This document shows positions 1-13,300 of a stretch of 64,000 nt of DNA, in pieces. The stretch is from positions 124,001 to 188,000 of the forward strand of contig JAURXM010000031.1 in NCBI GenBank assembly GCA_030654395.1, given 5' to 3'. Position numbers and translations under genes: made by a program. Source of the DNA: Aquabacterium sp. GTDB lineage: Bacteria; Pseudomonadota; Gammaproteobacteria; Burkholderiales; Burkholderiaceae_C. The notes under the pieces are model-generated. The model did not search any database. It was not told where the DNA came from and was given only the letters and a program-made list of their open reading frames with translations. Within the stretch, counting starts at the first letter, position 1. Each line of letters opens with the position of its first letter.

Positions 1-53
1 CTGATCACGCATCACGCCCCTGCTTGAGATTACTCAACCTGATGTCTGTGTGA

Positions 54-65
54 TGCTGATCAGCA
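54..65. promoter_or_regulatory. 12-bp perfect palindrome upstream of cupin gene
   Basis: TGCTGATCAGCA reads the same on both strands and lies about 130 bp before the cupin-like gene. It could be an operator. The rest of positions 1-196 shows no recognisable gene, and I found no convincing -35/-10 pair with normal spacing. A ribosome binding site (GGAG at 187-190) precedes the ATG at 197. Confidence 0.2.
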
Positions 66-196
66 CCCTTCATTGAGGGGTTGTTGCCATCATTGAGTTC
101 GTCTGTGACAGAAGTTGCACCAGGTTAGCGACCGCATCGGTATTATCCGCTTACTGATCTAGGCTTTAGTGGCTGATGACATGACCGGAGAGCCAT

Positions 197-1078
197 ATGT
201 TGAAGTGTTTTGTAGATGATGCGCCATTTGAATTGCATGACCGGGCTGCGTTCAAGTTCAAGCACACATTGCAAAACCACCCCTCGCTCAAGCTTGAGAG
301 CCTGTGCAAATCGATTCCGGCATTGCCGGCAAGCAGTCTCTACTATTCCAAGGGGTCTTTGAAGACGAACGACGACTTCGACCGTGCGCCGAAAGATCAC
401 CCCAATGGGTTGTCGATTGAGGAGACGATTTCGAATATGAAAACGTCCGACTCCTACATCATGGTTCGTCGACCAGAGCTCAGCCCAGAGTTTGCTGAAT
501 TTCATCGCGAATTGATTGATGATTTGAAGGTGCTCACAAGCCGTCGAGGCTGGGGCACGCGGATTCTCAATCCGATGTTGTTCATGTTCATTTCTTCGCC
601 CAACAGCGTCACGCCGTTTCATATTGACCGCGCATCCAACTTCCTGATGCAGATCCAAGGTACCAAAACACTGACTGTGTTCAAGCCTTGGGACGAGCGT
701 GTGGTGACCCAGGAAGAAAGTGAACGTCGTTTGGCCTTTGCCGGAAATCCCGCGTGGAAGCCGGAGGCCGCACATTTGGGCGAACAGTTCCATTTTGTGC
801 CGGGTGATGCCTTGCATATTCCATTCTTGGCGGGGCATCATGTTCTCAATGGCCCAGAAGATGTGTCGGTTTCACTGTCTATCTTTTTCAACCATCGAGA
901 AACCGCTGATCGCATGCGTGCGTTGATGTTCAATCATGTCGCACGCGGGCCGCTAAGTCGGTTGGGGCTTCGTCCGTTCCCTGTTGCTCAGTCTGATTTT
1001 CGTGATCGTTTGAAGTCGCAAACCTACCGAGTTGGGCGCCGGCTCTTGCAGGGGGCGCAACCGGCCGAGCATCTGTAA
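197..1078 (+). CDS. Cupin-like / JmjC-type Fe(II)-2-oxoglutarate oxygenase
   Basis: The 293-residue protein has the double-stranded beta-helix pattern of the cupin-like (JmjC-related) oxygenases. The metal triad is visible: H142 and D144 in the segment TPFHIDRAS, and a distal H214 in AGHHVLN. A Lys in GTKTLTVF (about residue 157) fits the 2-oxoglutarate contact of the family. There is no signal peptide, so the protein should be cytoplasmic. Known relatives hydroxylate amino acid side chains or small molecules. The gene precedes the NRPS-PKS gene on the same strand with a 320-bp gap, so a role in tailoring or precursor hydroxylation of that product is an inference. Start: a GGAG sits 6 nt before the ATG. 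Fold confidence is good; the substrate is unknown. Confidence 0.75.
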   Translation: MLKCFVDDAPFELHDRAAFKFKHTLQNHPSLKLESLCKSIPALPASSLYYSKGSLKTNDDFDRAPKDHPNGLSIEETISNMKTSDSYIMVRRPELSPEFAEFHRELIDDLKVLTSRRGWGTRILNPMLFMFISSPNSVTPFHIDRASNFLMQIQGTKTLTVFKPWDERVVTQEESERRLAFAGNPAWKPEAAHLGEQFHFVPGDALHIPFLAGHHVLNGPEDVSVSLSIFFNHRETADRMRALMFNHVARGPLSRLGLRPFPVAQSDFRDRLKSQTYRVGRRLLQGAQPAEHL

Positions 1079-1398
1079 ATGGGCGAAAATTTTCAAGGTA
1101 ACAAATCAAGCAATGCGTGTGCACGCATGAGCCTTGTGTTGCGTAAGCCGGCGTGAGTGGGCCTCGCCTGCGAGCCGTGCGCACATACAGCCAACGGCTT
1201 GCGGACCCACTCTATCGCGACGGGTTTGTCGACCTCGACTCGCATCCTCGAAAACGTGTACTCGCGTCAGCAGCCTGCTAGTATTTGAGACGAACCCGAA
1301 ACATTCAGCATGACGAATTTCGTCATCAAGTTCGTCATTCTTTGTGCCGAAATCACGAACTGACCTCTCTTGAGGCTGTTTTGCTCATCCAGATTCCA
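1079..1398 (+). promoter_or_regulatory. Leader region of the NRPS-PKS gene with TTCGTCA repeats
   Basis: This 320-bp gap holds no gene I recognise. Positions 1311-1325 form an inverted repeat, TGACGAA-T-TTCGTCA, and the half-site TTCGTCAT recurs at 1331-1338. These repeats lie 61-88 bp before the chosen ATG at 1399 and look like an operator. A TTG at 1285 is in frame with the big gene but would put the repeats inside the coding region, and no clear ribosome binding site supports it. A small hairpin (about 1159-1175) and a GAAAATTTTC palindrome (1085-1094) are also present. No confident promoter boxes were found. Confidence 0.35.
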
Positions 1399-4300
1399 AT
1401 GTCCAACTCTGTTCCGCTCAGCAAAACGGCCCCGCATGCACTCCGTCATTGGTTGCGGCAGGCTGCCGAGCGTGTTCCTCAACATGCCGCTTTGGTTTCT
1501 CCAGAGGGCACCTTGAGTTATGCGCAGTTGTTGACGGTCGTACTGGATGTGGCCCAGTCGTTGAAGCAAAAAGGCTTGCAACCAGGCGACCGTATCGCGA
1601 TTGAGGCCACTCGGACACAAGAAACCATCATTCGGATACTGGCTGCGGTTGAGGCCGAGCTCGCTTATGTGCCGCTGGATCTGAGTTATCCAGCCGACCG
1701 TATCGCAGCGATGCTGGCGCAAGCGCAGGTTCGCTTGACCCTTGGCGATGACCAAACCGCCTCCCATCCTTTGGCTGAGGCAAGCAGCCTGTACGCCAGC
1801 GGCGAAGACTTGGCCTACGTGCTGTTCACCTCCGGCTCCACAGGGCAACCCAAAGGCGTGGCCATGGGGCAAAAGCCGCTGGTCAACCTGATCGACTGGC
1901 ACGCCCAGCACCCGCGTCTGGGCCACGCTTGCACCACGCTGCTATTCGCACCCTTGTCTTTTGACGTTCACTTCCAAGAGATCTTTTCAACCGTGGCCTG
2001 TCAAGGCACGATGGTGCTGATCCCAGAGGCGCACAGGCGTGACCCCAACTTGCTGCGGCAAGCTTTGGTCACCCACGGTGTCACCCGTTTGTATCTGCCG
2101 TATGTGGCCTTGCAAATGTTGGCCGAAGCCAACCGTGAAGCACTGAACACCCCCAGCCAAGGCCAATTGGTTTTGCATGACGTGATCAGTGCGGGTGAAC
2201 AATTGCAAATTACCCCCGTCATTCGAGATTTATTCAGCGGTCTGCCGCAGGCCGTTCTGCATAACCACTACGGCCCGACAGAAAGCCACGTCGTCACGGC
2301 CTTTGAATTGCCGAGCCAACAAAGCAATTGGCCCACCATCCCCCCCATCGGGCAGGCGCTGCCTTATGTCGAGATCGCGCTGCGTGATCCCGAAACCGGT
2401 CTGGTCACTCAAGCCGAGGGCGAATTGCTGTTGGGTGGTGATTGCCTGGCCCACGGTTACCTTGGCCAGGCGGAACTGACTGCAGACCGCTTTCGGGATG
2501 ACATCCCACAGTTGTCGGGACGTTGGTACACCACGGGTGATCTGGTTCGCCGCGATGCAAAGGGCGTTTTGACGTATCTGGGCCGAGCAGACCAACAACT
2601 GAAGGTCGATGGTTTCCGCATCGAGCCGGGTGAAATCGAAGTCGCCTTGATGGGGCACCCCCAAATTCAAGATGCGGTTGTGAGTGCCCCCGATTTGCCT
2701 AGTTTGGGCCGGCAATTGATCAGCCACCTGGTGTTGCGCAACCCCGGTGCTGAACTGAGCGCATTGATCACCGATTTGCGAAGCTACTTGCGCGCCCGGG
2801 TTCCCGAGTACATGGTGCCCACCCGCTTCATGGTCCTGGACCGCTTGCCGACCACGCCGAGCGGCAAGATTGACCGTCGCAACTTACCCGCCCCCATTGC
2901 TGCACCGTCATCCCAGCAGGGGTCGGTGACATCGGCCTTGGACGCGATTCGCCAAGCCTGGCAAGAGCTGCTGGGTCTGCCTCGTGTCAACGCCCAGGAC
3001 AATGTGTTTGACTTGGGCGCCAAATCCCTGCTGGTACTGCGCTTTGTGGCCCGCCTCAAAGAGTTGGGCCACAAGGCCACCGTGGGTCAGGTGTATGACC
3101 AACCCACAGCCAAAGGCTTGGCTGGTGCGTTGCAGGCCTCGCCTGCGGCCAAATCATCAGGCCGCGTCATCTCGCCCGGCAGCAGCGATGGCATCGCCAT
3201 TGTGGGCATGGCCGTGCGCACAGCGGGCGCCAAAACGCTGGATGCCTTTTGGGACAATTTGCTGGCCAACCGCGAAGGCATCCGCCACTTTGCACCGCAC
3301 GAGTTGGATACCAGCATTCCTGAGGGCATCCGCAACCGCCCGAACTTCGTGGCCGCCCGCGGTGTCCTGGAGGATGCTGATCGATTTGATGCGCCCTTCT
3401 TTGGTATCTCGGCACGCGAAGCCACCGTGCTGGACCCTCAGCAGCGACTCTTTTTGGAGCTGTGCTGGACCGCACTGGAACACGCCAGCATCGACCCAGC
3501 GCAACAACCTGACGACCGCTTTGGCGTGTATGCGGGCGAAGCCAACAACACCTACACCCCCGCATTGCGTCAGGAGCAGCCGGAGCTGGTTCAGCAATAC
3601 GGCGAATTCGGTGTCATGTTGGGCAGCGAGAAGGACTACATCGCCACCCGGGTCGCAAACCGCCTGAACCTCAAGGGCCCTGCGGTCAGCATTCACACAG
3701 CGTGTTCGACCTCGTTGGTCGCCATCACCCAAGCGTGGCACGCCTTGGCCAGCGGCCAATGTGATGTGGCCCTGGCTGGCGGCATGACGGTGGTCGTGCC
3801 ACAAGAAGCGGGCTACCTCCATGTTGAAGGCGGCATGGAATCAGCCGATGGGCACTGCCGTCCGTTTGACGAGAAAGCCTCGGGTACCCTGTTTTCCAGC
3901 GGCGGCGGCGTGGTGGTGCTCAAGCGCCTCTGTGATGCACAAGCTGCCGGCGACACCATTTATGGCGTCATCAAGGGCGTGGGCATCAACAACGACGGCA
4001 GCGACAAAGCCAGCTTCACCGCACCAAGCGTCACGGGGCAAGCTCAGGCCATTCGCATGGCACTGGACCATGCCGGCGTCAGTGCCCGCAGCATCGACTA
4101 TGTTGAAGCCCACGGCACGGGCACGTCTTTGGGCGACCCCATTGAAGTGGCCGCGCTGACTCAGGCCTGGGCCAGCGACACCCAGGATCGTCAGTTCAGC
4201 AAAATTGGATCGGTCAAAGGCCACCTGGGACACATTGTTGCCGCAGCGGGCGCGATTGGTTTGATCAAGACCACGCTGGCCTTGCACAGGCAACTGATCC

Positions 4301-7300
4301 CAGGCACGCTGCATTACCAGCGCCCCAACCTCAACATCGATTTTGGCGACACACCTTTCACGGTGGTCGGGCAAGCCACGCCCTGGCCCAAAGGTGATGC
4401 CGTCCGCCGCGCAGGGGTCAGCTCATTCGGCGTAGGGGGCACCAACGCCCACGTGATCGTGGAAGAGGCGCCAGCGCCCCTTCATACATCCCGCCCAACA
4501 CAGAGCAACGGCCCCGTTGTCTGGCCGCTGTCAGCCCGTTCTGAAGCCGCATTGGGCCAACGCATGGTTGACTTGGCTGACTTCGTTCAGGGCCAAGCCA
4601 CTGTTGACATACAGACCATTTTGGCGACGCTGACGCGCGGGCGGCAAGCCATGCGGCACCGTCATGTGATCGTCGCGCCCAATGTGCAAGAGGCCTGCGC
4701 GCTGTTGCGCCAAAAGGCCGCAGGACGAGTCGCTCTGAACGGCCCACGCGTGGTGTATCTGTTCCCAGGCCAAGGCTCACAGCACCCGGGTATGGCGCGC
4801 GGCTTGTACCAACAACTGCCCGCATTCAAAGACGCGTTGGACCGATGCATCGCCATCGCCAACCCCTTGCTGACACCTTGCGATCAAGGCCCTGCCGACT
4901 TGCTGGCATGGCTGACCCATGAAGACCCCAAGGACGCCGATATGGGCGCCCTGCTGGCTCAAACCCGTTATGCCCAGCCTGCCTTGTTCTGCATGTCCTA
5001 TGCGCTGACAGCTTGGTTGGACAGCTTGGGCATTGAGCCGCAAGCCATGATCGGGCACAGCATTGGCGAATATGCCGCTGCATGCTGGTCCGGCGTGATG
5101 AGCCTTGAGTCGGCCATCACCGCTGTCGTGGCACGTGGTCAGGCCATGTTTGAACAACGCCCGGGCGCCATGCTGGCCGTGCGCGCCAGTGCCGATGTGG
5201 TCCAGGCGGCCATGCCCGCAGGGGTCGAGATCGCCGCGCAAAATGCGCCAGCGCTCACCGTCGTCGCGGGCGATTTTGACGCCATCGATGCGTTTGCAGC
5301 CAAGTTGGAAGCGCAAGACATCGGGACCACCAAACTCAAGGTGTCCCACGCCTTTCACAGTGCCAGCATGGACGCAGCCTTGCCCCGTGTGGCAGACGCG
5401 CTGCGGGCGGCGCACCTGCAAGCGCCTCAGATGCCGCTTTACTCGTGCGTGACGGGTGAGTTGCTGCAAGCGCAGCAAGCCACAGACCCGCAATACTGGG
5501 CACAGCAAGTTCGCGCCAGTGTGCAGTTTCGTCGTGCCGTTGAAGCCGAACTGGCGCACGGCGATACCGTCTTTATCGAAGTCGGCCCGAGCCAGGCCTT
5601 GACAGCCTTGCTGCGCCAATACCGTACCAGCCAAGGCAAGCCAGCCAACGTGGTGCCACTCTTGGGTGCAGCCTCACAAGCCGGGCAACCCACTTTGACC
5701 GCCCTACAAGGTTTGGGTCAGCTGTGGGCCCTGGGCGTGAACGTGGCCTGGCCCGTCCCCGCGCAAGCACGACGCCAGACTTTGCCGACCTACCCATTCA
5801 TGGGTGAGCGCCATTGGTTCAAACGCAAATCTGCGCCAGCCTTGAACGTTGAGCCCACTCAAATGGAATTCACTTTGCCTCAGACCGCACAGATCATGAG
5901 CCGCATTCCTCGCTTGCAAGAAGAAGTCATCCGCATCATCTGTGATGTATCCGGGCTGACGCCAGACGCCATTCATGGCGATGCGATCTTTGTTGACATG
6001 GGACTGGACTCCTTGTCCATGACCCAAGCCACACTGGAGTTCGAACGCGTATTTGGCTTGAAACTGCGCTTCCGCCGCCTGATGGAAGACCTCCATAGTC
6101 TGTCCAAAGTGGTGGCTTTCCTCGATCAGCAATTGCCTGCTGATCAGTTTGCGCCGCCCCCTGTTGCGGTACCTGTGCTCCCTCCGCAAGGCGGACTAGC
6201 TGTTCAGCAATTGATCCATCAGCAAATGCAATTGATGGCCCAACAGCTGGCCGTGCTGTCTGGACAAGCGGTGCAACCCTTTGCTCCTTTCTCGCCTTTG
6301 CCCGTTGCAAGTGAAAGCGACGAAGCGGTACAACCGGGCATCAAAGCCTTGGTCGAAAAGCCCTTCGGCGCTTCGGCTCGCATCGTCCTGGAAAAGCAGC
6401 AGACCTTCACGCCTCAGCAGCAAGTCTGGATCGATGACTTCATCCAGCGCTACAACACCCGCACCGGTGGTTCCAAATCATTCAGCCAAGCCAATCGCAA
6501 GGTGATGTCTGACCCTCGCGTGGTCACGGGCTTCAACCCTTTGTGGAAAGATTTGGTCTACCCCATCGTGGCAAACAAGTCCAAGGGCGCCCGTATTTGG
6601 GATGTGGACGGCAACGAGTACATCGACCTGCTGTCATGCTTTGGCGCCAACTTGCTGGGCTACCAGCCCGACTACATCCTCAAGGCCATGCATGCGCAGC
6701 TTGAGGAAGGCATCGAGATTGGGCCTCAACACCCACTGACCGCTGAAGTGGCCAAGCTGATGTCCGAGTTGACGGGCATGGAGCGCGTTGCCTTTTGCAA
6801 CACCGGCTCTGAAGCTGTGATGGGTGCGATGCGGATTGCCCGCACCGTCACCGGTCGCAAGAAGATTGCCATTTTCAGTAACTCTTATCACGGCATTTTT
6901 GATGAAGTGATCGTGCGCGGCACCAAGCAACTGCGCTCGTTGTCGGCGGCGCCTGGCATCTTGGCCAACGCGGTTGAAAACATCATCGTGCTGGACTGGG
7001 CTACGGACGAGACCTTGGCTTACTTGCGTGAGCACGGCCATGAATTGGCGGCGATCATGACCGAGCCGATTCAGAACAAGTACCCCACGGTCCAACCGCG
7101 AGAGTTCGTCCGATCACTGCGTCAGATTGCCGATGCATCGGGTTGTGCGCTGATCTTTGACGAAGTGGTCACGGGCTTCCGCTTGGCCCCGGCTGGTGCA
7201 CAAGCGTTCTACGAGGTTCGCTCGGACATGTCTACCTATGGCAAGGTGATCGGCGGCGGCTTGCCCTTTGCCGCGATTGCCGGCGCCAGCCATTGGCTGG

Positions 7301-10300
7301 ACGCCCTGGATGGTGGCCATTGGCAATACGGGGATGACTCCTACCCTGAAGCTGGTGTGACCTACTTTGCTGGCACCTTCGTGCGTCACCCACTGGCCTT
7401 GGCCGCCGCCAAAGCTGCGCTGCAGCACATCAAAGACAGCGGTCCCGCCTTGTACGAGACCATGAACGGGCGCACCCAGCGCATGGTTGAACGGCTCAAT
7501 GCCGAGTTTGCCAAGCGCAAAGCGCCGGTCAAAGCGGTTCATTGCGCATCGCTGTGGCGTCTGGCATGGGACGAGAACCAAAAAGGCATCAGCCTGTTTT
7601 ACTACTTGGCTCGTTTCCACGGCCTGCACTTGTATGAGCAGTTTGGTCACTTCGTGACCGAGGCCATGGGCGAGGCAGAAACCGCTCGCATTGGTGACGT
7701 GTTCATCCAGTGTCTGGATGAGTTGATGGCTTTGGGCTTTATCACGCCCCAAGGCAGCGGTGCCCCATTGACCCCAGGGCAAACAGAGCGTTGGTTGGCG
7801 GCAGCGTTTGACGAAGGCGCGCGCCGGGCTCTGAACGAATCTTTTTGCGTTGGCCTGTCTGGTAACGTCGATGTGAGCGCACTCAAAGGCGCCGTTCAAG
7901 ATGTGCTGGCTCGACACGACGCATTCAAAATCGCGTTCGATCAAGATGAGCCTCGGCAATGGCTGCAAGCAAAAGGCCCCATGCCGATCCGAGAGGTAGA
8001 TTTGCGTGATCAGTCTGATTCGGATGCAGCGCTGGATGCGTTTTGTACGTCGGCCAGCGAGAAGGACTTTCCACTAGATCAAGCGCCCCTGGCCGCCGCC
8101 AGCGTGCTGCATCTGGCAGATGGCCGCAAAGTGGTTCACATCGTCGCCAGTCATCTGATTTTTGACGGATGGGCATCCAGCGTTTTTAACGCCGAGTTGG
8201 CCGCTGCGTACAAAGCTCGCACGACCGGCACGCCGCTTTCACTCAAGCCAGCAGAGTCGCCCCTCGTTTTTGGTGAGCAAGAGCAAGCCCGCATGACGGG
8301 CACGCAAGGCCAGGAAGCGATGCAGTACTGGCGCGAGGTGCTCCAAAACCCACCGCCATTGCTCTCGCTGGGGGATCGAACGCCCCCCTCGCCTCGACGC
8401 TATGAGGCCGACACCGTTCGCGCTCAGTTCAATGCCCCACTGGCTCAGTCGTTGAAGGACGCTGCTCGCCAGCGTGGCGCCACACTGTTCCAACTGTTGC
8501 TCACCGCTGTCATCGCAGCGCTGCGCAACCACAGCGGTCAGGACGAGTTTGTCATCAGCATCCCCTATGCCAGCCAAAGCCTGCAGCGCAGAGGCCCCCT
8601 GATGGCCGATGGCGTGTTGGATTTGCCTTTGCGTTTGCAATGTCAAGCCACTGACACCGGCACCCAACTGTTGAGCCGTGTACGCGATCAATTGATGGAC
8701 GCCCTTGAATACCCTGTGGCCACACAAGGTACGGTGGCCAGAGCTTTGGGCTTGCCCAGTTCTGGCGACCGCGCCCCGTTCACGGGCGTGTTCTTCAACC
8801 TCAATCCTCGCATCGACCTGTCCGGCTTTGCGCCCTTGACGGCGTCCATGCACGAAGGCCGCAAACGCGGCACGCTCAGCGAGCTTTTCTTCAACTTCTA
8901 CGAAGGCACCGAGGCGCTGACGCTGGATCTGCACTACAGCACCGAATTTTTCAGTCCTGAACGTGCGCAATCACTGGTCCAAGCCTTAAAGAGCACCTGC
9001 GAACAACTGGCGCAGTCGATTGACACCCCTGTGTCGCAACTCGTTGTAACGCAGCCAGTCAAAACCAACACACAACCCTTGGTCGTCGACCCACAGCTTG
9101 CGGCGTGGAATCAGACACAAGCACCGTTTGATCCTCATGCTCGTATTGAGCAATGGGTGACGCAACAAGCTCAGCGCACACCTGATGCGGTAGCTGTTCT
9201 AGCCCGAGGCGTTCGCCTGAGCTACCAAGAGCTGAGCCACCGAATCAACCGTTTTGCCAACCTGCTGATTGCCCGAGGCGTGAGCGAAGGCGACCGAATT
9301 GGGCTTTGCTTGAGCCGTGGCCCCGACATGATCCCGGCCTTGCTGGGCGTGTTGAAGACCGGGGCTGCTTATGTGCCGCTGGACCCAGGCTTTCCAACGG
9401 ATCGCCTGCACTACATGGCCCAAGATGCGGGCGTCAAATGGGTCATCACCGAAGCGGCCCATGCAGACCGGTCCGGTGTGTCTCGTCAACAGCAAATTCG
9501 GGTTGACGACGATGCTGGCATGATCAATGGTGCCCCGCATACTGACCTTAAGCCCTTGAAAGCTTTCAGTGCCGATGCCACGGCCTACGTCATCTACACA
9601 TCCGGCTCGACAGGGCAACCCAAGGGCGTCGTGCTGCCGCAGGCCGCTGTGTGCAACTTCCTGTCGAGCATGAAACGTCAGCCTGGCATCACAGCCAGCG
9701 ACCGTTTTCTGGCCGTGACCACGCTGTCTTTTGACATCGCTGTTCTGGAATTGTTCTTACCCCTGATCACCGGGGCCCGCGTTGTGCTGGCACAGCGTGA
9801 AGACGCCATGGACGGAGAATCCTTGTCGAAGTTGATTGCCGACGAGGGCATCACCTTCATGCAAGCCACGCCCACCACCTGGCACTTGCTGCTTGAAGCC
9901 TCATGGAAGGCACCTGTGGGCTTCAAGGCCCTGTGCGGTGGCGAGCCACTGCCACCGTCTCTGGCCGAGCCCTTGTTGGCGCAGGGCATGACGCTGTGGA
10001 ACATGTATGGCCCAACCGAAACCACCGTGTGGTCTACGGTTGCAGCCATCACGGATGCCAAACAAAAAATCACCATCGGCAAGCCCATCGACAACACCCA
10101 AGTGTGGATCCTGGATGAACAAATGCATCCTTGCCCGGTTGGGACAGAAGGCGAAATTTGTATCGGTGGCGAAGGCGTTGCAACTGGTTATTTCAAACGA
10201 CCAGAGCTAACCGCAGATCGCTTTGTGGCCGATCCATTTTCGTCACAACCTGGGGCCCGCATTTACCGAACAGGCGACTTGGGCCGTTGGCGGCCTGATG

Positions 10301-13300
10301 GCAACTTGGAGCACTTGGGCCGACTGGACTTCCAAGTCAAGATTCGAGGCTACCGCATTGAGCTTGGTGAGATCGAAGCCCGTTTGGCCGCTCAGCCTGG
10401 CGTTGCACGTACCGTTGTGGTCGCGCGAGAGGTCACGCCCAACGACACGCAGTTGATCGGTTATGTGACGCCACAGCCCGGCTGCGCCGTCGATACCGCC
10501 GTGCTGAGGCAAGCGCTGCGCACCGATCTGCCTGACTACATGGTGCCCCAGCACATCCTGCTGATTGCCAGCATGCCCCTGCTGCCCAACGGCAAAATTG
10601 ATCGCAAGTCTTTGCCGGTGCCATCCATCTCAGTGAGTGCGCTTGCTGCCGCTCCATCCGACAACGCATCCATTCAACAAGGCATTGCCCATGCCATGGC
10701 CGATGTGCTGGGCAAATCACACGTTGGTGTCACAGACAACTTTTTTGAACTCGGCGGACACTCGTTGCTGGCGGCCCGCTTGGCAGCCAAACTGATTGAC
10801 GTGGTCGGTTTCCGGCCAGCCTTGCGCATCATTTTTGAATCGCCGACACCTGCCGCGTTGGAACAAGCTTTGGCTCAAAAGCCCGCAGCTGGCGCCCAAC
10901 TCAGCACGACCGTGATTCCAGCCCGAGCCGATCAAAGCACCGCCCCCTTGTCGCAAATGCAGTTGCGCCTGTGGTTCCTGGAAACCTTGTCTCCAGGCAC
11001 GGTGGCACACAACACACCATCGGGTCACTTGCTGCATGGCCCGCTGGATGTGCCAGCCTTCCAGCAAGCCATGCAATTGTTGGTGAATCGACAAAGCGTA
11101 TTGCGCACCGTCATGGAGCGCACACCGGAAGGCGCCATTCAACGTGTCTTGCCCACGCTGAACTACGCACTGCCGGTGACAGACCTGTCTGCGCTGACCC
11201 CAGCAGAACAACAAGTGGCCTTGAACACAGCTGTCAAGGCCTTGGTCGAAACGCCTTACAACCTGGAGCAAGGTCCGCTGTTCAGCGCTCATTTGTGGCG
11301 ACTCTCGGCCACCGAACACGCGTTCTTCTTCCAGACGCATCACCTGATCTGGGACGGCTGGTCCTTCGATATTTTCTATCAAGATATCTCTGAGTTGTAC
11401 GAAGCCTGCCGCACCGGTCGCCAAGCACAACTGCCAGAGATCTCGGTGAGCTATGGTGACTTTGCCGTCTGGCATCAGCAATGGCTGAGCGGGCCTGAAC
11501 TGGCGCGTCAAACCCAGTACTGGCGTGACAAGCTCAGCCCCTTGCCGGACCCCATTGAGTTACCCTTGGATCGAGCCCGACCTGCGGTCATGTCAGGCAG
11601 AGGCGATTGCATCCAGTTCAATCTGGGTAGCAAGGTCACACGTGCCTTGCGGGAACAAGCGCAATGCAGTGGCCGCACGCTGTATGTGACGCTGTTGTCT
11701 GCCTACGCCCTGGTTTTGCATCAAATCAGTCAGCAAAAGGATTTTGTCGTTGGCACGCCAGTTCGTGGCCGCGAACAAGCTGGACTGGAACCCTTGATGG
11801 GGTTCTTCGTCAATATGCTGCCCATGCGCATGCAGATCGAGCCAGCGCAACGCATGAATGCGTGGATGGATCAGGTTCACCGCATGGTTGTCGAATCATT
11901 TTCCTACCCGGAAGTGCCTTTTGAGCATCTGGTCAGGGAGCTGAAGGTGCCGCGCGACAGCAGCTACTCACCGATCTATCAAGTCTCGTTCTCGTACCAG
12001 GATGCACGAGATCGCCAAACACATTGGGGTAACGTCGAACACGACCGAATGGCCACGCCGATTTTGGGCGCTGCCCAAGACATCGGCTTGTGGTGCGTTG
12101 AAACAGGTGACGAAATTGAATTTGTCTTCACCTACAACACCGATGTGTTCGATGCCAGCACCGTCGCCCGCCTGGGCACACGGATTGAATCGGTGCTGCA
12201 CCAACTGGAGGCCGAGCCCGATGGACCGTTGCATCACTACAGCGTGCAACCTGCCAATGAGCGCGATCAAATCGCTGCCTGGAACCAAACCACTCGCTCC
12301 TACAACCAGCACATCACCGTCCATCAGCTGATTGAAGAACAAGCTGAGCGCACTCCACAAGCTACAGCCATCGTGCAACCAGGCTGGGGGCAATTGAGCT
12401 ATCAGGAACTGAACGGCCGAGCCAACCGACTGGCCCGTGTCCTGCGCCATCGTAGTGTGGGGCGTGGCGCGCTCGTGGGGCTGTGCGTAGAACGCGGAGT
12501 GGACATGTTGACCGCGCAACTGGCAGTCCTCAAGGCCGGTGCAGCCTATGTGCCGCTGGACCCGTCGTATCCATCTGATCGCTTGGTTTACATGAGCGCT
12601 GACGCGCAACTGTCATTGCTGATATCCGAACAAGGCCTGACTGATGTCCTGCCGTGGGCACGAGAAAAACTGATCTTGCTGGACTCGGACGCAGCCGAGA
12701 TCACCGCGCAAAGTGACACGCCTTTGGTGCCGCACCCAAGCTTGGATGCACACGCCGAAGATACGGCTTATGTCATTTACACATCGGGCTCCACCGGTCG
12801 GCCAAAGGGCGTCATGGTGCCTCACCGTGCTGCGGTCAATTTTCTGAGCAGCATGGCCCATGAGCCCGGTCTGCAAAGCAGTGACCGACTCCTGGCGGTG
12901 ACCACGTTGAGCTTTGATATCGCTGTGCTTGAACTGTTCTTGCCGCTGAGCCTGGGTGCCCAGGTTGTGTTGGTCAGCCGTGAGCAAGCTCAGGATGGAG
13001 CGTCCTTGCAAACGCTGATCGCCAGCCACAACATCACAGTCATGCAAGCCACACCGGCCAGTTGGCACCTGCTGCTGGACGCAGGATGGCCAGGCAAGAC
13101 AGGCTTCAAAGCACTGATTGGCGGCGAAAGCCTGTCCCCCGCTTTGGCTGAGCAACTGCTGACCCGATGCAGTGAACTGTGGAACATGTATGGCCCCACA
13201 GAAACCACCGTGTGGTCGACCTGCGCACGCATTGTCAACACGCAAGAACTGATCACCATTGGTGGCCCCATCGCCAACACCCAGATCCACGTGCTGGACG

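Noticed and set aside
115-146. TTGCAC...TATTAT pair upstream of the cupin gene as a promoter
   Set aside because: The spacing of 20 bp is longer than the usual 16-18, and no other support is available.
143-841. Long minus-strand frame over the cupin gene
   Set aside because: It is antisense to a gene with clear catalytic motifs and has no recognisable domain.
1285-1398. TTG-initiated N-terminal extension of the NRPS-PKS
   Set aside because: No good ribosome binding site, no similarity to the A-domain start, and it would cover the repeat at 1311-1338.
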